DNA of 13,413 nucleotides from Alloboseaceae bacterium BT-24-1 (GTDB lineage: Bacteria; Pseudomonadota; Alphaproteobacteria; Rhizobiales; Beijerinckiaceae), in assembly GCA_025846845.1 (NCBI GenBank), contig JAOYTL010000037.1, positions 1 to 13,413 of the forward strand. The letters are read 5' to 3'. Below the pieces are notes generated by a model that saw nothing but the letters and a program-made list of their open reading frames with translations, did no database searches and was not told where the DNA came from. A program made the position numbers and the translations under genes. Positions within the stretch are counted from its first letter, which is position 1, and every line of letters starts with the position of its first letter. Of the stretch, positions 6,292-13,381 are shown piece by piece.

Positions 6292-6993
6292 ATGCTGACC
6301 CGCCGTTCGTTTACCTTGTCCTCCCTCTCGATCGTCGCCCCCGGGCTGTCCGGCTGCGGCGGAGGCAGCATCGTGGCGCTGCCGGACATCGTCCCGAACC
6401 GGCCGAGCCTGACGCGCACGCTGGCACGTCCGAATTACGCGCAGGTCTACATCGAGTATCCGGGCGAGCGTTTTCCGGTGCCGGCGATCGACTATGCCAG
6501 CATCGAGCCGCGCTATCTGCGCCAGACCGTCGAATTCCGCCGGGCCGAGCCGCCGGGCTCGATCGTCGTCGATCCGGGCTCCTATCATCTCTATTTCGTC
6601 GAATCGCAGGGTGTCGCGACGCGTTACGGCGTTGGCGTCGGCCGCGAGGGCTTCGGATGGACGGGGGTGGCGAAGATCAACATGAAGCGGGATTGGCCCG
6701 ACTGGGTGCCGCCGCAGGAGATGATCGAGCGCGACCCGCAGATCAAGGCCCAGCTCGAGCCGACGCCGCGCGGCCCCGGTGTCCGCGGCGGGCCGAAGAG
6801 CCCGCTCGGCGCCCGCACCCTCTATCTCTTCGGCGAGGGGCGCGATCTCGGCTACCGCATCCACGGCACGACCGAGCCCTATACCGTCGGCACCAATGTC
6901 TCCTCGGGCTGCATCCGGATGATCAACCAGGACATCGTCCACCTCTACGCCCGCGTCGCGCTGGGAACGCCGGTGACCGTGCTGCCGGTGTGA
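6292..6993 (+). CDS. L,D-transpeptidase (YkuD domain), predicted Tat-type lipoprotein
   Basis: The 233-residue envelope enzyme would make 3-3 peptidoglycan cross-links or attach proteins to the wall. The C-terminal YkuD domain (about 80-233) carries the signature HGTTEPYTVG...SSGCIRM, with His191, catalytic Cys207 and Arg209. An N-terminal TRRSFTLSSLS (Arg4-Arg5) resembles a twin-arginine signal. It is followed by the lipobox LSGC with Cys22, so the mature protein would be a lipid-anchored form. The family is expanded in Hyphomicrobiales, whose walls are rich in L,D cross-links. I chose the ATG at 6292 because it puts the arginines at the usual place. A GTG at 6286 is possible. The ribosome site is weak (TGAG). 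It faces the cyclase gene convergently and looks monocistronic. Confidence 0.93.
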   Translation: MLTRRSFTLSSLSIVAPGLSGCGGGSIVALPDIVPNRPSLTRTLARPNYAQVYIEYPGERFPVPAIDYASIEPRYLRQTVEFRRAEPPGSIVVDPGSYHLYFVESQGVATRYGVGVGREGFGWTGVAKINMKRDWPDWVPPQEMIERDPQIKAQLEPTPRGPGVRGGPKSPLGARTLYLFGEGRDLGYRIHGTTEPYTVGTNVSSGCIRMINQDIVHLYARVALGTPVTVLPV

Positions 6994-7048
6994 GGCGTTC
7001 GTCGCAGCAGGATCGCGGCAGCGGTACCGAAGGACAAGGCCGCGCGGC

Positions 7049-8213
7049 TCAGGCCGCTTCGGTGACCTTCATCGGCTCGGCGATCTCGATGCGGTTACGC
7101 CCGAGCAGCTTCGCCTTGTAGAGAGCTCTGTCGGCGGTCGCGAGGAGCTCCTTGAGATCATCGACCGCGCCGCCGGCGGCCGCGAGGCCGACGCTGACAG
7201 TGGCCGCGATGGCGAGCCCGTCGCTGCGTATCGCCGTCTCGGCAAAGCGTCGGGCGATGCCTTCTCCGATCGCCCGGGCTTCCTCTGCACCAAGGCCCGG
7301 CAGCAGGACCGCGAACTCCTCGCCGCCGAGGCGGACGCACATGGCGGCCGGGCCTGCAGTCTCGCGGGCGATGCTCGCGAAGAGCTTCAGGACGCTGTCT
7401 CCCGCGTCATGCCCGTATGTGTCGTTGATGGCCTTGAAGTGATCGAGGTCGAAGGCGAGCAGAGCGTGGAAAAACGTCCGCCCGCTTCAGGCGCTCGGAG
7501 CCGAGTTCGAAGAAGCCCTGGCGATTATGCAGGCCGGTCAGGAAGTCGGTGCGGGCGGCAGCGAGGAGCCGCAGCCGGTCATCCTCACGCACCAGCGCAA
7601 GCAGGCACATCGGCATCGCGACAGTGAACAGCACGGCCTCGTACATCGTCATCTTGGCGACGATGGGAGGTACGCCGTCGCCGTACAGTGACGTCACGAC
7701 CGGTGCCACGAATGTCCGGGCGCTGTAGAAGATGCTGTGACAGGCGAAGACGGCGATCGCGATCGGGCGGGAGCGCAGCCCGTTGGCCGTGCGGCTGCGG
7801 AACAGGGCTAGGGCGGTCAGGGCGCAGATGATCGCGATCGGAAGCGCGCTCACATAATTCCAGAAGACGCTGCCCAGGCCGGTGCCGGCGACGAACCAGG
7901 CGGCGCCGATGGCGGCGAGGAGGCCTGCGACGAGAGCCGGGCGCAGCGCCTTGCCGTCCAGTGCCAGCGCCCCCTGCAGGACCAGCGTGTAGCCGAGCAC
8001 CATGACGATATTGGTGAGGGCCGGGCCGGCGACGCCCGGAAGCAGGCCCCTGTTCAGGGCGAGGACGCAGCCCAGGGCGAATACCCCGTAGGCCGCGGTC
8101 CAGATGCCGAGCTCGCGAGACCGCTGTGCCTGCGCTGCCCGCTCCCAAAGCGTCATGGCGGCCGCGACGAGCAGCGTTCCCAGCGTCAGGTACCAGAGGG
8201 TTGCGAGGTCCAT
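7049..8213 (-). pseudogene. Membrane diguanylate cyclase (GGDEF), interrupted by a +1 frameshift
   Basis: Seven hydrophobic segments (within residues 1-215) precede a GGDEF domain that makes cyclic di-GMP from two GTP. The first frame runs from the ATG at 8213 through RTDFLTGLHNRQGFFEL to GSERLKRADVF, then derails and stops after about 20 foreign residues. The next frame supplies the expected continuation HALLAFDLDHFKAINDTYGHDAGD, LGGEEF and SVGLA...ADRALYKAK, ending at 7049. The break falls in a run of five T (complement of 7470-7474). With four, the reading is continuous and gives a protein of about 387 residues with all catalytic motifs. So this is either a recent mutation, a sequencing error, or a gene read by slippage. 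The inhibitory RxxD site, five residues before GGEEF, is absent (GPAA). No clear ribosome site precedes the ATG. Confidence 0.88.
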
Positions 8214-8368
8214 CGTATCGTCGTCAGCGATGCCCGCATCCGGCTTCAGGCATGATCATGTGCTCCTGCGTGCCCGGCGTGCCCGGCCATTTGGCCCGGC
8301 GGGGGTTAATTTCAGCTTGTGCCCATCCAGGGCCGCATCGGGTTACTCCTGCCGTTCACCAACAAAGA

Positions 8369-8392
8369 AGCCCCGCCCTTGCGGGCGGGGCT
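8369..8392 (-). terminator. Intrinsic terminator of the MHS transporter gene
   Basis: AGCCCCGCCC (8369-8378) and GGGCGGGGCT (8383-8392) form a perfect 10-bp GC stem with the loop TTGC. On the minus strand it is followed by a T-rich tail, TCTTTGTTGG. It begins 36 bases after the transporter stop at 8428 and insulates the cyclase gene. Confidence 0.85.
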
Positions 8393-8427
8393 CCTCGATA
8401 TCGGCAAAGCCGACCTTGGCTGACTGA

Positions 8428-10098
8428 TCAGCCGTTGTCGTGGGTCAGGATGTCGCGATCCTTGGTCTCGGGCACGAAGAGCAGGCCGATGACGAAGGTC
8501 ATCATCGCGATCACGATCGGGTACCAGAGGCCGTAGAAGATGTCGCCGGTGCCGGCCACCATGGCGAACGAGGTCGCAGGCAGCAGGCCGCCGAACCAGC
8601 CATTGCCGATATGGTAGGGCAGCGACATGCCGGTGTAGCGGATGCGGGTCGGGAAGAGTTCGACCAGCGCCGCAGCGATCGGGCCGTAGACCATGGTCAC
8701 GTAGATCACGAGCACGGTCAGGATCGCGATGATGGTCAGCGACTGCGCGCTGAACAATGCACCGAGGAAACCGGTCTTGACGATGCGGGCATCGTTCGCC
8801 GCCGGATAGCCGGCCGCGACCGCTTCCTTGCCGATGTTGGCGGCGAAGGCGGCGTCGATCGCGACGTCCTTGCCGTTGACCGTGACCTTGGCGGGCGTGC
8901 CGGCGGGAGCCGGGGCCTGGGTGTACTGGATCGCCTGCGCGGCCAGCGTGCGACGGGCGATGTCGCAAGGCTGGGTGAAGGTGCGCACGCCGACCGGATC
9001 GAAGACCGAGCCGCAGGTGGCGGGATCGGCGACGACCTGGACCTTGACGTTCTCATGCGCCGCGGCGAGGCCGGGATTGGCCGCCTTGGTGAGCGCGCCG
9101 AACAGCGGGAAATAGGTCAGCGCCGCGATCAGGCAGCCGGCCAGGATGATCGGCTTGCGGCCGATCCGGTCCGACAGCGAGCCGAAGACGATGAAGCCGC
9201 CGGTGCCGAGGATGAGCGACCAGGCGATCAGCACGTTGGCCGTGTAGAGATCGACCTTGAGAATGCTCTGGATGAAGAACAGGGCGTAGAACTGGCCGGT
9301 GTACCAGACGACGGCCTGGCCGGCGGTGAGGCCGAACAGCGCGAGAAGCGCGATCCTGGCGTTCTTCCACTGGCCGAAGGCTTCCCCGAGCGGCGCCTTC
9401 GAGCCGGTGCCCTCTTCCTTCATCTTCTGGAAGGCCGGCGATTCCTGCATCTGGAGCCGGATGTAGACCGAGATTCCGAGCAGGACGATCGAGGCCAGGA
9501 ACGGAATGCGCCAGCCCCAGGCGGCGAACTCGGCCTCGCCCATCGTGGTGCGGATGCCGAGGATGACGATCAGCGACAGCAGCAGGCCGAGCGTCGCCGT
9601 GGTCTGGATGAAGGAGGTGTAGAAGCCGCGCCGTCCCGGAGGAGCGTGCTCGGCGACATAGACCGCCGCGCCGCCGTATTCGCCGCCGAGCGCCAGCCCC
9701 TGCAGCATGCGCAGCGCGATCAGGATCACCGGCGCGATCCAGCCGATCGTGTTGTAGCCCGGCAGCAGGCCGACCAGGAAGGTCGAGGCGCCCATGATCA
9801 GGATGGTGACGAGGAAGGTGTATTTGCGGCCGATCAGGTCACCGAGGCGGCCGAAGAACAGCGCGCCGAACGGGCGGACGAGGAAGCCGGCGGCGAAGGC
9901 GAGCAGGGCGAAGATGGCGCGCGTGTTGGCGTCGAAGGCCGAGAAGAAATGCGCGCCGATCATCACGGCGAGCGAACCGTAGAGGTAGAAATCGTACCAT
10001 TCGAAGACCGTGCCCAGCGAGGAGGCCAGAATGACCTTCTTCTCCTCCCTGGTCATCGGACGCGGCCCTGCGGCCGCCGATGCGTGTGCCATGCTCAT
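8428..10098 (-). CDS. MHS-family MFS transporter (metabolite:H+ symporter)
   Basis: The 556-residue inner-membrane protein has 12 predicted helices. MHS hallmarks are the opening GTVFEWYDFYLYG, FFGRLGDLIGRK after helix 2 (82-92), RMLQGLALGGEYGGAA in helix 4 (130-145), GSLSDRIGRKP after helix 8 and the end VPETKDRD. Relatives (ProP, KgtP, ShiA types) import osmolytes, organic acids or shikimate with protons, but the substrate is not readable here. A hydrophilic insert of about 110 residues (340-450) lies between helices 9 and 10 on the periplasmic side, with Cys362 and Cys378 that could form a disulfide. I recall similar inserts in alphaproteobacterial relatives. I chose the ATG at 10098, seven bases after GGAG. 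The open frame extends to 10155 without a better start. The gene is monocistronic with its own terminator. Confidence 0.93.
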   Translation of the reverse strand: MSMAHASAAAGPRPMTREEKKVILASSLGTVFEWYDFYLYGSLAVMIGAHFFSAFDANTRAIFALLAFAAGFLVRPFGALFFGRLGDLIGRKYTFLVTILIMGASTFLVGLLPGYNTIGWIAPVILIALRMLQGLALGGEYGGAAVYVAEHAPPGRRGFYTSFIQTTATLGLLLSLIVILGIRTTMGEAEFAAWGWRIPFLASIVLLGISVYIRLQMQESPAFQKMKEEGTGSKAPLGEAFGQWKNARIALLALFGLTAGQAVVWYTGQFYALFFIQSILKVDLYTANVLIAWSLILGTGGFIVFGSLSDRIGRKPIILAGCLIAALTYFPLFGALTKAANPGLAAAHENVKVQVVADPATCGSVFDPVGVRTFTQPCDIARRTLAAQAIQYTQAPAPAGTPAKVTVNGKDVAIDAAFAANIGKEAVAAGYPAANDARIVKTGFLGALFSAQSLTIIAILTVLVIYVTMVYGPIAAALVELFPTRIRYTGMSLPYHIGNGWFGGLLPATSFAMVAGTGDIFYGLWYPIVIAMMTFVIGLLFVPETKDRDILTHDNG

Positions 10099-10427
10099 GA
10101 AGCGCTCCCGTTTTTTGTTCCCCCGGGCGCGACAGACCATCTGCTGCGCCCGCACGCCGCCTTGTGGCGGTTCTTCGCTTGGAGCCGGCGCTGGGCCGAC
10201 TCAGGGTAAAAGGCCTTGGAAAAGCCAAGTTTGATGGGGTACGAATGCGTCTTGCCCTGCCATCGTTCAAGCAAGCACTTGGTCTTGCACAGAAAGACGT
10301 AAGACGAAGGGTTGAGCGTCTGGAGGGTCGTTCCAGCTCCATGACTCGCCTTGGACGCTTCGAGTCGCTAACCTTTTGCTAACCATGTCGGCTCGGAGCC
10401 GCGCGGTTGCGAAAAAAGGAGGCGGCG
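10099..10427. other. Divergent intergenic region between the transporter and the secreted-protein gene
   Basis: These 329 bases separate two outward-facing genes and must hold both promoters. The only clear element is the GCTAACC direct repeat at 10367-10384, listed separately. A small hairpin, CTTGG-AAAAG-CCAAG, lies at 10215-10229, and CCGCC/GGCGG can pair near 10160. No convincing gene is seen. A 72-codon open frame on the plus strand (10164-10382) has no ribosome site or recognisable pattern. Confidence 0.5.
10367..10384 (+). promoter_or_regulatory. Direct repeat GCTAACC-N4-GCTAACC, CtrA-like spacing
   Basis: The two 7-base copies are 11 bases apart, one helical turn. Read as CTAA-CCTTTTG-CTAA, it has the exact spacing of the CtrA site TTAA-N7-TTAA of Alphaproteobacteria, with C for the first T in both halves, and the second copy continues as CTAACCAT. 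It ends 43 bases before the ATG of the secreted-protein gene, a position that suits promoter control. The deviation at both halves keeps confidence low. Confidence 0.35.
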
Positions 10428-10853
10428 ATGAGAGCCTGCGCTGGAATTCCTCTGCTCGCCATGTTCGTCGGATTATGCGCCGCGGGTTCCCCGGCTTCGG
10501 CGGCGCCCGGTTTCGTTGCGGCGCCGATGGCACGAGGAATGTCCGGTCCCGCTCCACGGCTTGCACCGATGCGGCCGATCGCGCGGCCCGGCCACGTCTA
10601 CCGACGCCATGCTGGCCACTATGGTGGCGGCTATCCCGGCTTCTATGGCTGGCCCAGTGGTCAGCAGGCCGTGGTTGCGCTCCCGGAAGCCAGCGAGCCG
10701 CCGCCGGCGAGGGAGCCCTCGGTGCCCGTCGCGATCGGCATCCCGCGGCCGCCTGTGGCCGATCCGGTGCTGTACCGGATCGAAACCTATCGAGGCCGGC
10801 CCGTGGTGCGGGTCATGCGCTTCAGCAGCGATGGCCGGGTGGCGCGGCGCTGA
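10428..10853 (+). CDS. Small secreted Pro/Gly-rich protein, function unknown
   Basis: The 141-residue product begins with a typical Sec signal (MRACAGIPLLAMFVGLCAAG, cleavage likely after ASA near 26). The mature part is rich in Pro, Gly, Ala and Arg, with a His/Tyr/Gly patch (HAGHYGGGYPGFYGW, about 61-75), a proline-rich stretch (about 85-107), and a C-terminal segment YRIETYRGRPVVRVMRF that looks like a beta hairpin. I recognise no domain. Short periplasmic proteins of this kind are frequent beside envelope genes in Hyphomicrobiales. The start is firm, since AAAGGAGG ends five bases before the ATG at 10428. A TTG farther up at 10407 would bury that site. A CtrA-spaced repeat lies upstream. 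Its stop is only 8 bases from the convergent rlmB stop, with no terminator between. Confidence 0.82.
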   Translation: MRACAGIPLLAMFVGLCAAGSPASAAPGFVAAPMARGMSGPAPRLAPMRPIARPGHVYRRHAGHYGGGYPGFYGWPSGQQAVVALPEASEPPPAREPSVPVAIGIPRPPVADPVLYRIETYRGRPVVRVMRFSSDGRVARR

Positions 10854-10861
10854 GGTGAGTT

Positions 10862-11650
10862 TTATCCGCGCCGGGTCGCCGCGTAGAGTGCGATCGCGGT
10901 GGCGTTCGAGACGTTGAGGCTCTTGATCGCGCCGGGCATGTCGAGCCGGGCGAGCTGGTCGCAGAGTTCGCGCGAGCGCTGGCGCAGGCCCTTGCCCTCT
11001 GCGCCCATCACCAATACGAGCGGGCGGCGCAAGGTGATCTCGTCGAGCGAAACGTCTCCCTCCGAATCGAAGCCGAGCCGCAGGAAGCCGCGCTCGCCGA
11101 GCTTGTCGAGCGCATCCCCCAGATTCTTCACCGCGATCAGCGGCACGTGCTCGAGCGCGCCGGAGGCCGATTTCGCCAGCACGCCCGTCGCCGCCGGCGA
11201 ATGGCGGATGGTGACGATCACGGCGGCGACGGCGAAGGCGGCGGCCGAACGCAGGATCGCCCCGACATTGTGCGGGTCGGTGATCTGGTCGAGCGCCAGC
11301 ACGATCGCATCGTCCGGCAGGCTGTCGAGATCGGGCGAGGGCAGGGGATCGCAGATAAGATAGAGCCCCTGATGCACCGAGTCGGGCGTCAGCAGCCGGT
11401 CGATCTGCGAGGGCCGGACCATTTCCGGTTCGATCGGCAATTCGCCGATCTCCTCGGCCAGGCGCTTCAGCGCGTTCTCGGTGGCGAGCAGCTTGCGGAA
11501 GCGCCGCTGCGGGTTGCGCAGCGCCTCGATCACCGGATGGGCGCCGTACAGGATTGCCTCGTCGATCTCGCCCGGCCGGTGCGGCGGCGGGCCTTCACGG
11601 TGAGGGCGGCCTTGGCGGCTCTGGAAACGGGGACGGGACGGGGCGGACAT
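10862..11650 (-). CDS. rlmB: 23S rRNA (guanosine-2'-O)-methyltransferase RlmB (SpoU/TrmH family)
   Basis: The 262-residue SpoU-class enzyme methylates the 2'-O of a guanosine in 23S rRNA (G2251 in E. coli) using S-adenosylmethionine. The N-terminal 28 residues are basic and disordered, and an RNA-binding substrate domain follows (LYGAHPVIEALRNP, about 34-100). The knotted SPOUT domain has motif 1 DQITDPHNVGAILRS (121-135, catalytic Arg134), motif 2 LVLVMGAEGKGLR and motif 3 MPGAIKSLNVSNATAIALY (238-256). Length and motifs are normal for RlmB. RlmB and the mitochondrial-type TrmH relatives are close, but this domain order favours RlmB. Two ATG codons lie side by side. GGAG is five bases before the second (11650) and only two before the first (11653), so I use the second. 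It is transcribed away from the ATPase gene. Confidence 0.93.
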   Translation of the reverse strand: MSAPSRPRFQSRQGRPHREGPPPHRPGEIDEAILYGAHPVIEALRNPQRRFRKLLATENALKRLAEEIGELPIEPEMVRPSQIDRLLTPDSVHQGLYLICDPLPSPDLDSLPDDAIVLALDQITDPHNVGAILRSAAAFAVAAVIVTIRHSPAATGVLAKSASGALEHVPLIAVKNLGDALDKLGERGFLRLGFDSEGDVSLDEITLRRPLVLVMGAEGKGLRQRSRELCDQLARLDMPGAIKSLNVSNATAIALYAATRRG

Positions 11651-11760
11651 CATGGCTCCGGAAAGGTGACGCCATGCCCTGCCATGGCGTGGCCGGCTTG
11701 GCCAGCCCGAAGGCTGCGCAGCGGGATTTTCAACGCATCTATCGCAAGGAGATCATGCAG

Positions 11761-12336
11761 ATGCCGAAGACAGATGACCACCTGTTCGTGGTGACCGGTG
11801 GCCCCGGCGCCGGCAAGACGACACTGCTCGCCGGGCTGGCCGCAGCCGGTCACCGGGTTGCACCGGAGGCGGGGCGCGCGATCATCCGCGATCAGCTCGC
11901 CATCGACGGGCCGGCCTTGCCCTGGCGCGACCGCACGCTGTTCGCCGAGTTGATGCTCGGCTTCGACATGCGCACCCATGGCGAGGCTCAGGCGGGCACG
12001 GCCGCAGTCTTTTTCGACCGGGGGGTTCCCGACACTGTCGGCTATCTGCGCCTGTGCGGGTTACCGGTCCCTGAGCATCTCGACCGGGCGGCTGGCGCGT
12101 TTCGCTATGCCCGTCTTGTCTTTGCCGCGCCGCCCTGGCGCGAGATTTACGCGCAGGACGCCGAGCGCAAGCAGGATTTCGCGGAAGCCGAGCGCACCTA
12201 TGAGGCGGTCACAGCGGCCTATCGCGACCATGGCTACGACCTGGTTGAATTGCCGCGCGCCGATGTCGCGACGCGCGCCGCCTTCGTGCTGGAACGGGTG
12301 GAAGAGTCGATGCGAGGCCTCGCTTCCGGACGATAG
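11761..12336 (+). CDS. AAA_28-type P-loop ATPase, function unknown
   Basis: The 191-residue cytosolic protein has the Walker A motif GGPGAGKTT at 13-21, followed by the pattern GHRVAPEAGRAIIRDQ, and a Walker B-like VFFDRGVPD ending at 91 with Asp86-Arg87. A C-terminal lid reads ERKQDFAEAERTYEAVTAAYRDHGYDLVELP. These match the AAA_28 family of small predicted ATPases or kinase-like NTPases, whose members mostly have no known substrate. The fold resembles nucleoside and nicotinamide-riboside kinases. I chose the ATG at 11761 because AAGGAG (11746-11751) lies nine bases before it. An ATG at 11755 is only three bases away, and one at 11674 would add an unconserved N-terminus. The gene diverges from rlmB, and the YkgJ-type gene follows 47 bases downstream in the same direction. 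Confidence 0.88.
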   Translation: MPKTDDHLFVVTGGPGAGKTTLLAGLAAAGHRVAPEAGRAIIRDQLAIDGPALPWRDRTLFAELMLGFDMRTHGEAQAGTAAVFFDRGVPDTVGYLRLCGLPVPEHLDRAAGAFRYARLVFAAPPWREIYAQDAERKQDFAEAERTYEAVTAAYRDHGYDLVELPRADVATRAAFVLERVEESMRGLASGR

Positions 12337-12383
12337 GAATCCGCGCTAGGCTCGGCTGCTCGCCGCAGCCGGGGAGGCGTGTC

Positions 12384-12962
12384 ATGGCGGAAAGCCTCGA
12401 AGCCGGCACGATGCGCTCGGGCCGGACGCTGAACCATCTGGTGCCCGGACGCGATTGCGGCGACTGCGTCGCCTGCTGCGAGGTGCTGCGCATCGTCGAT
12501 CCGGAGGTCGGCAAGCCGGCCGGGGTGATGTGCCGCCACAACACCGGCAAGGGCTGCAGCATCCATGCGACGCGGCCGGATATCTGTCGCACCTGGTTCT
12601 GCCTGTGGCGGCGCATCGACGCCATGCCGGACGAGGCGCGGCCGGACCGCAGTGGCGTGATCTTCTGTCTGGAGGGCGAAGACGGCCATCCGAATCCGTT
12701 CGCGCGCTTCTGCGTCGTGGCACGGCCGGTCGCCAGCCCGCGGGCGCTGCGCAGCGAGCTGGTCAGGCAGGTCGTCGCCATGTTCGCCCGCCAGGGGGAA
12801 CTGCCGGTCTGGGTGCACCGCCATGGCGTGCGCAGCCTCATTCACCCACCGCCCGACCTCGCCGATGCGATCGAGCGGCCGGAGGCGACGCCGTTCCAGG
12901 CTTTCGTCCCGGCTGCGCTCGTCTGGCGCAGGCGCCATCGCGCCATCTGGCCGCAGGGCTGA
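12384..12962 (+). CDS. YkgJ-type cysteine-cluster protein
   Basis: The 192-residue soluble protein carries the zinc- or iron-chelating cysteine cluster of the YkgJ/CxxCxxCC family. It has Cys25, Cys28, Cys31 and Cys32 (CGDCVACC), Cys50, Cys58 with His61 (GCSIHATRPDICR), Cys68 and Cys73. These residues are predicted to bind a metal ion or an iron-sulfur centre. The function of the family is not established. The C-terminal half (about 95-192) is basic with no motif I recognise. GGGGAGG at 12371-12377 sits six bases before the ATG, so the start is firm. It is probably cotranscribed with the ATPase 47 bases upstream. No terminator is visible after the stop, where a palindromic repeat begins 29 bases later. 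Confidence 0.88.
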   Translation: MAESLEAGTMRSGRTLNHLVPGRDCGDCVACCEVLRIVDPEVGKPAGVMCRHNTGKGCSIHATRPDICRTWFCLWRRIDAMPDEARPDRSGVIFCLEGEDGHPNPFARFCVVARPVASPRALRSELVRQVVAMFARQGELPVWVHRHGVRSLIHPPPDLADAIERPEATPFQAFVPAALVWRRRHRAIWPQG

Positions 12963-12990
12963 GCGGGACGTCAGTGCGATTGCTTGTCGG

Positions 12991-13101
12991 GAGCATGTTC
13001 CGCAAGAGTGGAAACCACTTTTGCAATCAAAACATGCTCACTTTGTTGATTTTGCGCGAATTCCTTTTGTTCGACCGGAAACCGTCGAACGGAAAGCGCG
13101 C
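12991..13101. repeat. Bipartite palindromic repeat element (rhizobial type)
   Basis: The first palindrome (12991-13039) has outer arms GAGCATGTT/AACATGCTC and inner arms GCAAGAGTGG/CCACTTTTGC around AAA. A short linker follows. The second palindrome (about 13054-13101) has inner arms GTTCGAC/GTCGAAC (13069-13075, 13084-13090) and outer GCGCG/CGCGC. The same two-palindrome plan, a GAGCATG hairpin then a GCGC-flanked hairpin, recurs in intergenic regions of Bradyrhizobium, Methylobacterium and relatives. I see no second copy in this window. It carries no reading frame of interest. Confidence 0.7.
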
Positions 13102-13118
13102 GAGATGCCTTTTTGGCG

Positions 13119-13147
13119 TTGACAGCCGGCTGACCTCTCCTCATAAG
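13119..13147 (+). promoter_or_regulatory. Predicted strong sigma70 promoter of tRNA-Tyr
   Basis: A perfect TTGACA (13119-13124) is followed after 17 bases by CATAAG (13142-13147), which matches 4 of 6 bases of TATAAT. Transcription would start near 13154, about 70 bases before the tRNA. The leader can form a hairpin, CCGCC-TTCAC-AAAA-GTGAA-GGCGG with small bulges, at 13162-13189. This is the best promoter match in the window and suits a stable RNA gene. Confidence 0.75.
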
Positions 13148-13224
13148 TCCGCCCGCGCCTGCCGCCCTTCACAAAAGTGAAACAGGCGGTTGCGGCCGGC
13201 CTTCGGGTCAGCCTGCGGCAAGGC

Positions 13225-13309
13225 GGGGGAATGTCCCGAGCGGCAAAGGGGGCGGACTGTAAATCCGCTGGCTATGCCTTCGCAGGTTCGAGTCCTGCTT
13301 CCCCCACCA
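13225..13309 (+). tRNA. tRNA-Tyr (anticodon GTA)
   Basis: The 85-base gene with encoded CCA has acceptor stem GGGGGAA/TTCCCCC and discriminator A. The anticodon arm is GCGGA-CTGTAAA-TCCGC, giving anticodon GTA. It has the long variable arm of a class II tRNA (TGGCTATGCCTTC), and its T-arm is GCAGG-TTCGAGT-CCTGC. All arms pair well. A short T5 run follows at about 13313-13317. Confidence 0.96.
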
Positions 13310-13352
13310 CCCTTTTTGCAAGCCATTGGTTTGCCTCACTTTTTTAAGCTGT

Positions 13353-13381
13353 TCCCCGCACCTGATGATGAGGTGCGGGGA
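13353..13381 (+). terminator. Possible terminator hairpin downstream of tRNA-Tyr
   Basis: TCCCCGCACCT (13353-13363) and AGGTGCGGGGA (13371-13381) form a perfect 11-bp stem with a 7-base loop, 43 bases after the tRNA. No T-run follows directly (ATAGACG, then TTTT after 10 more bases), so it may instead be a processing or repeat structure. Confidence 0.4.

Noticed and set aside
8268..8289. Tandem TGCCCGGCG-TGCCCGGCC direct repeat in the cyclase upstream region
   Set aside because: Only two short GC-rich copies with one difference are present, which is too little to separate from base composition.
8440..10209. 589-codon open frame on the plus strand across the transporter gene
   Set aside because: It is antisense to the MHS transporter, is dominated by Asp/Glu/Arg/Gly with no domain, and is a typical GC-rich shadow of the opposite strand.
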